Shown here piece by piece: positions 1-5,379 of a DNA stretch of 8,036 nucleotides. A program made the translations under genes and the position numbers. Each line of letters opens with the position of its first letter. The first letter of the stretch is position 1. The notes beneath the pieces are model-generated. The model was not told where the DNA came from and did no database searches. It saw only the letters and a program-made list of their open reading frames with translations. Origin of the DNA: Bacteriovoracaceae bacterium (lineage in GTDB: Bacteria; Bdellovibrionota; Bacteriovoracia; Bacteriovoracales; Bacteriovoracaceae); the NCBI GenBank assembly GCA_023954595.1, contig JAGSHJ010000129.1:1-8036 (forward strand), written 5' to 3'.

Positions 1-2
1 AA

Positions 3-125
3 ACATATATTGTATTGGATCGGGCCTTGTACCTTAGTGAATTAGGCCATAGTGTTGATGTTGTAGAGGCCTTTGATAGAAAGCTTAGTCCGCGAAACCT
101 CCTCATTCGTTCGAAAAAACAATAA
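3..125 (+). CDS. C-terminal fragment of a gene entering from the left, possibly a SAM-dependent methyltransferase
   Basis: An open frame runs in from the left edge and ends at TAA 123-125, giving the last 40 residues of a protein whose start is outside the window. The visible part has a hydrophobic strand-like stretch, then LSELGHSVDVVEAFD, then LSPRNLLIRSKKQ at the very end. The pattern of a GH-V-V-E segment followed by an S/T-P-x-N-L-L-I strand resembles the last strands of some Rossmann-fold SAM-dependent methyltransferases, such as the Methyltransf_32 group. Forty residues are too few to be sure, and no SAM-binding motif is in view. The other two forward frames carry early stops, so this frame is the likely coding one. 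It ends 93 bases before the preferred truA start, on the same strand, with no hairpin terminator between them, so the two could be co-transcribed. Confidence 0.5.
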   Translation, partial: TYIVLDRALYLSELGHSVDVVEAFDRKLSPRNLLIRSKKQ

Positions 126-218
126 AGATTAATCTATTGAATTTCTAAATTAGTACATTGCCAGATTTATCTATGTAGATGTGATATGAATAATAGGAAA
201 TTAAAAACGAAGGTTTTA

Positions 219-980
219 ATGCATCATTATAAACTTAAAATTTCTTATAAAGGCACTGATTACTTTGGGTGGCAGATGCAGCCAGAAGTGGAAAAGCCAA
301 CAGTGCAAGGTACGATTTACAAGGTCGTGCAAAAGATAAGCAGGTATCAACAGTGTAGGGTTGTCGGTGCAAGTCGAACTGATGCTGGAGTACACGCTCA
401 AGGGCAAGTCGTTAAGGTGTCTATTCCTTCTTTTTTAGAGCCCTCCAAGCTTCTTCAGGGGATGAATTCAATGCTTCCAATAGACATTCGTGTATTGGAA
501 TGTGATGCCTCTACAGATGAATTTAATCCTATAAATGACTCAAAATTAAAAAAATATAGATACTACTTTTCAAATAATGAAATTGAGAACTCTTTTCTAA
601 ACGAAACAGTGAATAATATATTTGGAGAGTTGGACATCAATGCCATGCGAGAGGGCGCGAAGCTCTTTGTTGGTGAACATGATTTTTTCAACTTTGCACG
701 CAGAGATGGAAACGCAGCAACAACTGTCAGGACCATTGAGAGCTTTGAGTTGCATGAAGACGTCTACTCTTCACTCAATGGACCTATTTATTACTTTGAG
801 ATTGTTGGAAACGGCTTTCTAAAACAAATGGTTAGGTATATGGCATCTGCTCTATTTGCAGTTGGACATAACAAAATAAATCCATCCCTTATCAAAGATT
901 ATCTACTTGAGCACAAAGATGACAAGTTATGCCCTAAGTCCAAGGGGCTTGGATTGCATTTGATGTCAGTTGTTTACTAA
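219..980 (+). CDS. truA: tRNA pseudouridine(38-40) synthase TruA
   Basis: This enzyme isomerises uridines 38 to 40 in the anticodon arm of many tRNAs to pseudouridine and acts in the cytoplasm as a homodimer. Numbered from the start chosen here (253 residues; the E. coli protein has 270), the family landmarks appear in order. YKGTDYFGWQ is near the N-terminus. RTDAGVHA holds the catalytic aspartate at residue 55. HDFFNFARRDG and TVRTIESFEL lie in the middle. NGFLKQMVRYMASAL and KGLGLHLMSVVY form the C-terminal part. An in-frame ATG at 186 would add 11 lysine- and asparagine-rich residues, but it has no clear ribosome binding site. The ATG at 219 has AAGG six bases upstream and places the first conserved strand at residue 5, as is usual in the family. 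The gene has no obvious terminator of its own and meets the formaldehyde operon convergently. Confidence 0.95.
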   Translation: MHHYKLKISYKGTDYFGWQMQPEVEKPTVQGTIYKVVQKISRYQQCRVVGASRTDAGVHAQGQVVKVSIPSFLEPSKLLQGMNSMLPIDIRVLECDASTDEFNPINDSKLKKYRYYFSNNEIENSFLNETVNNIFGELDINAMREGAKLFVGEHDFFNFARRDGNAATTVRTIESFELHEDVYSSLNGPIYYFEIVGNGFLKQMVRYMASALFAVGHNKINPSLIKDYLLEHKDDKLCPKSKGLGLHLMSVVY

Positions 981-981
981 T

Positions 982-1007
982 AAAAAAGGCCATCTCTGGG
1001 GATGGCC
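982..1007 (-). terminator. Rho-independent terminator of the formaldehyde operon
   Basis: A perfect 7-base stem (GGCCATC at 988-994 against GATGGCC at 1001-1007) encloses a 6-base loop. Read on the minus strand it is followed at once by six T residues (982-987), the classic intrinsic terminator form. It begins 15 bases after the stop codon of the formylglutathione hydrolase gene. Read on the plus strand the hairpin is followed by AAGTATTATT, a poor U-tract, so it should end truA transcripts weakly at best. Confidence 0.85.
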
Positions 1008-1021
1008 AAGTATTATTAACC

Positions 1022-1858
1022 TTAAGCTTGGAGATAGCTTAAATGGTATTTGATATGATCTTCAATAAACGTGCTTATAAAGTAGTAGCTATGATCAAAG
1101 CCTTCTCTTTCGTTTAGCATTATCTCTTGATCTGAGTCCTTTGCAGCACTCATGATATTTTGAGTTAAAAGCTCTTTCTCTAAAAACTCGTCACCTAGTC
1201 CTTGTTCAATCAGAATTGGTCTTGGGTGTGTATTTCCAGAAGTGATTAACTCAGTAGCATCGTAGTTCTTCCAAGAGTTTGAATCATCTCCAAGGTATCC
1301 ATTAAAAGCTTTTTGTCCCCATGGGGCCTTGATTGGATTAACAATAGGTGAGAATGCAGAGATACTTTGAAATAACTCTGGGTTTCTAAGTCCAAGAATA
1401 AGAGCGCCATGACCGCCCATTGAATGTCCTGAAATAGAGATCTTATCAACTCCAAAGGATTCATTAAGTAGAGAAACTAAATCCTTTTGGATGTAGTCAT
1501 ACATATTGTAGTTACTGTCGTAAGGTGCTTTTGTGGCATTTAAATAAAAGCCTGCACCTGTTCCAAAGTCATATGACTCATCTTCACCTTCAAGATTTAG
1601 CCCTCTTGGGGAAGTATCAGGGCATATGATCATTGTCTTTGTATTTGAAAGAGCACGTTGTGCACCGGCCTTGGTGATAAAGTTCTCTTCATTACAGGTA
1701 AGCCCTGAGAGCCAAATGATTGCCGAATCAATTTGTTCAATAGGGGCCGGTAAAAAACATGAAAATTTCATTGTTGTTTTTGTGGCACTTGACTCATGCT
1801 CTGCAAAGAGAGTTCTGCCAGAGAAATGCAAATGTTCTTTTAAAGTTTTAAAGCTCAC
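1022..1858 (-). CDS. fghA: S-formylglutathione hydrolase
   Basis: This esterase hydrolyses S-formylglutathione to formate and glutathione, the last step of glutathione-dependent formaldehyde removal in the cytoplasm. The 278-residue length is normal for the family. The fold is alpha/beta hydrolase, with the nucleophile at Ser146 in GHSMGGHGAL, the likely acid at Asp223 in EQGLGDEFL and the histidine at His256 in GFDHSYYF. Family signatures also include LSGLTCNEENF, CPDTSPRG, GEDESYDFGTGAGFY and GYLGDD. Translation appears to start at GTG 1858-1856, two bases after the stop of the upstream dehydrogenase. GGAG lies five bases before the GTG, inside the end of that gene. An ATG at 1860-1858 is in the dehydrogenase frame and is followed at once by TGA, so it is not the start. 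The two genes are almost certainly one operon with coupled translation. Confidence 0.95.
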   Translation of the reverse strand: MSFKTLKEHLHFSGRTLFAEHESSATKTTMKFSCFLPAPIEQIDSAIIWLSGLTCNEENFITKAGAQRALSNTKTMIICPDTSPRGLNLEGEDESYDFGTGAGFYLNATKAPYDSNYNMYDYIQKDLVSLLNESFGVDKISISGHSMGGHGALILGLRNPELFQSISAFSPIVNPIKAPWGQKAFNGYLGDDSNSWKNYDATELITSGNTHPRPILIEQGLGDEFLEKELLTQNIMSAAKDSDQEIMLNEREGFDHSYYFISTFIEDHIKYHLSYLQA

Positions 1859-1860
1859 AT

Positions 1861-2979
1861 CTACTCCATTGTAAAATCAATTACAGTTCTAATACTCTTG
1901 CCTTGTTTCATAAGATCAAAGGCCTCGTTGATTTTACTCAGAGGTAGTTTGTATGTAACGAGATCATCAAGATTGATTTTTCCATCCATATATTGGTCAA
2001 CGTATCCTGGTAGTTCTGTTCTACCTTTAACTCCACCAAATGCGCTTCCTCTCCAAACTCTTCCAGTTACAAGTTGGAATGGGCGAGTGCTGATCTCTTG
2101 ACCTGCTCCGGCAACACCAATAATAATTGATTCACCCCAACCTTTGTGGCAACACTCAAGTGCAGCACGCATCAGATCAACGTTTCCAATACACTCAAAA
2201 GAGTAGTCAACTCCACCTTCAGTCAGTTCAACAATTACATCCTGAATTGGCTTGTCGTAGTCTTTTGGATTTATAAAGTCTGTTGCTCCAAACTTTTTTG
2301 CCATTTCTGCTTTATCGTTATTAATGTCTATACCAATGATACGACCAGCTTCTGCCATCTTTGCACCTTGGATGACTGAAAGACCAATTCCTCCAAGACC
2401 AAATACAGCAATTGTCGCGCCTTTCTCAACTTTAGCAGTATTGAATACCGCTCCAATACCAGTTGTTACTCCACAACCTAGAAGACAGACTTTATCCAAA
2501 GGTGCCTCTTTACTTACTTTTGCTAGAGATATCTCTGGAAGTACTGTGTACTCAGCAAATGTCGATGTACCCATGTAGTGATAGATTGGCTTTCCATCTT
2601 TTGAGAATCTACTTGTGCCATCTGGCATTACACCACGGCCTTGAGTTTCACGTATTCTTTGGCATAGATTTGTTTTACCGGATGTACAAAACTTACAAGT
2701 CCCGCACTCTGGTGTGTATAGAGGAATAACATGATCACCTACGCTTACAGAGGTGACGCCCTCGCCAATCTTTTCGACGATTCCGCCGCCTTCATGGCCT
2801 AGGATTACAGGAAAAATGCCTTCAGGGTCAGAGCCTGAAAGGGTATAAGCGTCTGTGTGGCAAACACCTGTGGCCAGGATCTTTACTAAAACTTCGCCTT
2901 TTTTAGGTTCTTCTAGATCTACCTCTTCGATTGATAATGGCTCGTTTGGTCCCCATGCTACTGCAGCTTTTACTTTCAT
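1861..2979 (-). CDS. frmA: S-(hydroxymethyl)glutathione dehydrogenase / class III alcohol dehydrogenase
   Basis: This zinc- and NAD-dependent enzyme oxidises S-(hydroxymethyl)glutathione, formed spontaneously from formaldehyde and glutathione, to S-formylglutathione. Members can also reduce S-nitrosoglutathione. The 372-residue product has the expected length. Catalytic zinc ligands are Cys40 (GVCHTDAY), His62 (GHEGGG) and Cys169 (LLGCGVTTG). Structural zinc ligands are Cys92, Cys95, Cys98 and Cys106. The NAD-binding loop is GLGGIG at 194-199, with Asp218 at the end of the next strand. TQGRGVMPDGTSRF, preceded by an arginine at 110, is typical of class III rather than of ethanol-type enzymes. 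The ATG at 2979 is preferred because AAGGA lies eight bases upstream and MKVKAAVAW is the usual beginning. A longer reading from TTG at 3036 would run through the promoter. The gene is first in an operon with the hydrolase. The name adhC is also used for this family. Confidence 0.97.
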   Translation of the reverse strand: MKVKAAVAWGPNEPLSIEEVDLEEPKKGEVLVKILATGVCHTDAYTLSGSDPEGIFPVILGHEGGGIVEKIGEGVTSVSVGDHVIPLYTPECGTCKFCTSGKTNLCQRIRETQGRGVMPDGTSRFSKDGKPIYHYMGTSTFAEYTVLPEISLAKVSKEAPLDKVCLLGCGVTTGIGAVFNTAKVEKGATIAVFGLGGIGLSVIQGAKMAEAGRIIGIDINNDKAEMAKKFGATDFINPKDYDKPIQDVIVELTEGGVDYSFECIGNVDLMRAALECCHKGWGESIIIGVAGAGQEISTRPFQLVTGRVWRGSAFGGVKGRTELPGYVDQYMDGKINLDDLVTYKLPLSKINEAFDLMKQGKSIRTVIDFTME

Positions 2980-3007
2980 ATTTATTCCTTTAGTTGTGTT
3001 TTGATCT

Positions 3008-3036
3008 ATTCTAGGTTTAGTTCGATTTATTGACAA
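3008..3036 (-). promoter_or_regulatory. Sigma70-type promoter of the formaldehyde operon
   Basis: On the minus strand TTGTCA (3036-3031) is followed after exactly 17 bases by TAGAAT (3013-3008), each matching the consensus at five of six positions. Transcription would begin near 3001, about 20 bases ahead of the dehydrogenase start, leaving room for its AAGGA ribosome binding site. The -35 box overlaps the -35 box of the divergent promoter. Confidence 0.75.
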
Positions 3037-3058
3037 TACATAGCTTTGTTAACATATT
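3030..3058 (+). promoter_or_regulatory. Sigma70-type promoter of the LysR-led operon
   Basis: A perfect TTGACA (3030-3035) is followed after 17 bases by CATATT (3053-3058), which matches the -10 consensus at four of six positions. Transcription would begin around 3065, practically at the regulator's ATG at 3067. The message would then have almost no leader, which agrees with the lack of a Shine-Dalgarno sequence there. Confidence 0.6.
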
Positions 3059-3060
3059 GT
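3033..3060. promoter_or_regulatory. Candidate regulator binding region with inverted repeats
   Basis: ACAATA (3033-3038) is the exact reverse complement of TATTGT (3055-3060), with 16 bases between. Inside this lies a perfect 8-base palindrome, TGTTAACA (3047-3054). The left arm falls on the overlapping -35 boxes of both divergent promoters and the right arm on the regulator gene's -10 box. A protein bound here could affect both directions. Binding by the adjacent LysR protein is inferred from position only, and short AT-rich palindromes also arise by chance. Confidence 0.4.
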
Positions 3061-3066
3061 TTCTAT

Positions 3067-3963
3067 ATGAAAACAATCAATACTATCAATTCTCTAGCGA
3101 TATTTGAAAAAGTGGCCAGCACCAAAAGCTTTACAAAGGCGGCCAAGGAGTTTGAAATCTCCAAGGCACACGTCAGTAAGACCATTTCTGAGCTTGAGGC
3201 CGAGCTTAAATGCCAATTGTTTAACCGCTCTACTAGAACTGTCGAACTAACTGAGACTGGTGAAAATCTACTGTTGAACTGCAAAAAACCTCTCCAACAA
3301 TTAGAGCAGGCCAAGCTCTCTGTATTGAATTCTTCTCAAGAGCTCAAAGGCAAGATTAAGGTCAGCCTTGCTGGTCTTTTTGGTGAGCAACACATCGCTC
3401 CAATCATTATTCAATTCATGAAAAACTATCCCCAAGTAGAAGTGGAGATGAGCTTTTCTGAAGAGATCGTAAATTTGATTGAAGACAAAGTTGATCTTGC
3501 GATTCGAGTTGGTGCGTTAAAAGATTCAAATTTAATTACACGCCAAATTGCAACAAGAAGGGAGTTTGTTTGTGCGACGCCTGAGTTCGTCCACAAGCAT
3601 GGAAGACCCTTACATCCTAAAGAGTTAGTTAAGTTTAACTGCCTACAGGGATCGGCCCAAAGCTGGAATTTTAAAGTTTCGAAAAAATTGTATAACATTA
3701 AACCTAGTGGGAACTTTAAAAGTAATAACGCGCGAAGTGTTTTATCGGCAACCTTGGGCTCACTAGGTATATGTAAGCTACCAGATGTCTATGTTGATAA
3801 GTATATTAGAAACGGACAATTAATTAGTCTTCTAGATCAATACGTACAAGATAGTGTTCCCATATGGGCCATTACTCTTGAGAGAGAAAAATCACCATTG
3901 ATCTTGAAGCTTTTAATAAAAGAGATCGAACAAGAACTTAAAAAAGGAAAAAGGGAAGTCTAA
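3067..3963 (+). CDS. LysR-family transcriptional regulator
   Basis: This 298-residue protein has a normal length for the family. An N-terminal winged helix-turn-helix spans roughly residues 5-65, with the hallmarks FEKVASTKSFTKAAKEF, SKAHVSKTISELEAEL and LFNRSTRTVELTETG. A periplasmic-binding-protein-like effector domain follows from about residue 90, including KIKVSLAG and EDKVDLAIRVG. Such proteins usually bind DNA as tetramers and respond to a small ligand, which cannot be named here. The ATG at 3067 is chosen because an upstream TTG at 3046 would start inside the promoter spacer. The gene is divergent from the formaldehyde operon and its TAA stop overlaps the next gene's ATG by one base. 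It could therefore control both the divergent pair, as LysR proteins commonly do, and the operon it heads, including itself. Confidence 0.93.
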   Translation: MKTINTINSLAIFEKVASTKSFTKAAKEFEISKAHVSKTISELEAELKCQLFNRSTRTVELTETGENLLLNCKKPLQQLEQAKLSVLNSSQELKGKIKVSLAGLFGEQHIAPIIIQFMKNYPQVEVEMSFSEEIVNLIEDKVDLAIRVGALKDSNLITRQIATRREFVCATPEFVHKHGRPLHPKELVKFNCLQGSAQSWNFKVSKKLYNIKPSGNFKSNNARSVLSATLGSLGICKLPDVYVDKYIRNGQLISLLDQYVQDSVPIWAITLEREKSPLILKLLIKEIEQELKKGKREV

Positions 3964-4448
3964 TGAAGCTATTAATTTTACTCATGACCTTTGTAGGAAT
4001 CTCTATGGCAGAGGTTGAAAGATTTCCATTGCGAGGAGAGGGAAGCTATTCATGGCTTTTTATAGCCGTATATGATGCCGCGTTGTTTGCACCTGCTGGC
4101 GACGATATTTATAGTAAAGAGTTTCGACTAGACCTTAAATATAAGCGCTCTTTTGATGGTGAAGACATTGCCAAGCAAAGTGAGAAAGAGATGTTAAGCG
4201 CCGGTGTGAGTGAAGATCTAATTAAGCTGTGGAGAGATAGAATGAGAGCAGTCTTTCCTGATGTTAAAAAAGGTGATGTCATTTCGGCCCTCTTTAAACC
4301 TAATGTGGGTGTGAGTTTTAAATTTAATAGAAGTGAGACGCTAGGTTCATTCAATGATGTTGAGTTTTCAAAACACTTTTTAAACATATGGCTTGGTGAA
4401 AAAACAAGTGACCCTAAACTTAGACGTAAATTGTTAGGGAGAAAATAA
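3963..4448 (+). CDS. Secreted chalcone-isomerase-like protein (Chalcone_3 type)
   Basis: The 161-residue product begins with a signal peptide: Lys2, a hydrophobic core over residues 3-13, and a likely cut after Ala16 in ISMA-EVER. The mature part carries the features I associate with bacterial chalcone-isomerase-like proteins: GSYSWLFIAVYDAALFAP, LDLKYKRSF, FPDVKKGD at 98-105, then FSKHFLNIWLGE and RRKLLG at the end. Bacterial members are not thought to act on flavonoids. The fold is shared with fatty-acid-binding proteins, so a role with a lipid or hydrophobic ligand in the periplasm is plausible but inferred. The ATG overlaps the regulator's stop as TAATG, with GGGAAG just upstream, and the gene's own stop overlaps the next start in the same way. 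It sits with DUF3833, NTF2-like and DUF2878 genes, a recurrent set. Confidence 0.82.
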   Translation: MKLLILLMTFVGISMAEVERFPLRGEGSYSWLFIAVYDAALFAPAGDDIYSKEFRLDLKYKRSFDGEDIAKQSEKEMLSAGVSEDLIKLWRDRMRAVFPDVKKGDVISALFKPNVGVSFKFNRSETLGSFNDVEFSKHFLNIWLGEKTSDPKLRRKLLGRK

Positions 4449-4975
4449 TGAAGATTCTAATAAACGCCGCTATAGCACTGCTTTTTATTTCATGTTCAGG
4501 GCAACAACTGTCTTCTTACGAAAAGGAGCAACCAACTCTTGAACTGAAGGAGTTTTTTAAAGGTAAGATCTATGCTCTAGGTATTGTTCAGAGTAGATCC
4601 GGTGAAGTCATTCAAAGATTTCAAGTCGACATTATAGCCCACTGGGATGGTGATGTTGCGACCTTGGATGAGAGTTTTGTTTACTCAGATGGATCAACTA
4701 GTAAGAGAATATGGACATTGAAAGAGATTGCGGCGAATGAATATGAGGGGCGAGCTGCTGATGTTATCGGTAAGGCCAAGGGAAAGACTGCAGGAAATGC
4801 TTTTCAATTTAGATACGATCTTGACGTTCCTGTAGGGGATTCAACTTACAAAATACATATTAATGATTGGATGTACCTGCTTGATAACAATACCTTACTT
4901 GCAAGAAGCTATATGAGTAAATTCGGATTTGACGTTGGAGAAGTTACCATTGTGATGATGAAGGAGAGATTGTGA
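4448..4975 (+). CDS. DUF3833-family lipoprotein
   Basis: The 175-residue product starts with a lipoprotein signal: a hydrophobic stretch at residues 3-14, then FISC with the lipidated cysteine at 16. Serine follows the cysteine, so outer-membrane sorting is likelier than inner-membrane retention if the usual Lol rule applies. The rest matches the DUF3833 family as I know it: LELKEFFKGKIYALGIVQSR, ESFVYSDG, DVIGKAKGKTAGNA at 105-118 and, near the end, DWMYLLDNNTLLARSYMSKFG. No enzyme activity is established for the family. Translation starts at the ATG in TAATG, with GGGAG six bases upstream, and the TGA stop overlaps the next gene's GTG start by four bases (GTGA). With the secreted protein before it, this suggests a cell-envelope function for the operon. 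Confidence 0.87.
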   Translation: MKILINAAIALLFISCSGQQLSSYEKEQPTLELKEFFKGKIYALGIVQSRSGEVIQRFQVDIIAHWDGDVATLDESFVYSDGSTSKRIWTLKEIAANEYEGRAADVIGKAKGKTAGNAFQFRYDLDVPVGDSTYKIHINDWMYLLDNNTLLARSYMSKFGFDVGEVTIVMMKERL

Positions 4976-5379
4976 ACGAAGTAGTAAAGTGGTATGAGCA
5001 GCTAACTCCTGAAAGTGTGAGATAAATCACTAAGTACTATACAGATGACGCTTTTTTCAAAGACCCATTTAATGAATTAAATGGAGTTGGCAATATTCAA
5101 AAAATCTTTGAGCACATGTTTGATAATCTCGAATCTCCAAGGTTTATATTTATAGACAAGATCGAAGGCCCTCAATCGATGTTTTTAACTTGGGATTTTA
5201 AATTTAGTTTAAAATCTAGAGAGTTCTCCATTCATGGAAGTTCGCATTTAAAATTTGATGATAGCAATAAGATTAATTACCACAGAGACTACTGGGACGT
5301 CGGTGAGGAATTACTAATGCATATTCCAGTAATTAAGAAAATATACTCTATGTTTAGAAGCAAATTGGCGATTCATTAA
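4972..5379 (+). pseudogene. NTF2/SnoaL-like protein gene interrupted by one in-frame stop
   Basis: Reading from GTG 4972-4974, which overlaps the preceding stop by four bases, the frame gives MNEVVKWYEQLTPESVR, then TAA at 5023-5025. It continues without another stop to 5379, for 135 codons before the final stop. After the TAA come ITKYYTDDAFFKDPFNEL, IFEHMFDN, a PRFIF strand and FLTWDFKF. This is the order expected of an NTF2-like (SnoaL-type) small alpha+beta barrel, in which the DPFN motif is common. The break falls within the first helical region. One base change (TAA to GAA, CAA or AAA) would restore the whole gene. The rest of the frame looks intact, so the lesion is recent, a sequence error, or somehow bypassed. 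The first later ATG, at 5116, would give only 87 residues and lose the DPFN region, and it has only a weak GAG nearby. The stop overlaps the next start. Confidence 0.75.

Noticed and set aside
126..185. AGATTAATCT palindrome (126-135) and ATCTA-TG-TAGAT repeat (169-180) before truA
   Set aside because: They are short, AT-rich and without a T-run, so they are not terminators. As operators they have no support beyond symmetry, and no clean promoter is seen beside them.
186..218. Upstream in-frame ATG at 186 as the truA start
   Set aside because: It lacks a ribosome binding site and adds residues not typical of the family; the ATG at 219 has AAGG at good spacing. The longer form remains possible.
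988..1007. The hairpin as the terminator of truA
   Set aside because: The T-run lies only on the minus-strand side; on the plus strand the hairpin is followed by AAGTATTATT. A weak bidirectional role cannot be excluded.
2980..3036. A 19-residue longer N-terminus for the dehydrogenase from a TTG at 3036
   Set aside because: It would pass through the promoter, starting upstream of the predicted transcription start. The ATG at 2979 has AAGGA upstream and gives the usual N-terminus.
4109..4387. Antisense open frame opposite the chalcone-isomerase-like gene, and similar antisense frames across the dehydrogenase, hydrolase and regulator genes
   Set aside because: Each lies wholly within a well-supported gene on the other strand, has no recognisable motif and no convincing ribosome binding site.
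5023..5025. Programmed recoding (readthrough or an unusual amino acid) at the TAA in the NTF2-like gene
   Set aside because: TAA is the least readthrough-prone stop, TGA and TAG rather than TAA are the codons used for selenocysteine and pyrrolysine, and no special downstream structure is apparent. A point mutation or sequence error is simpler.
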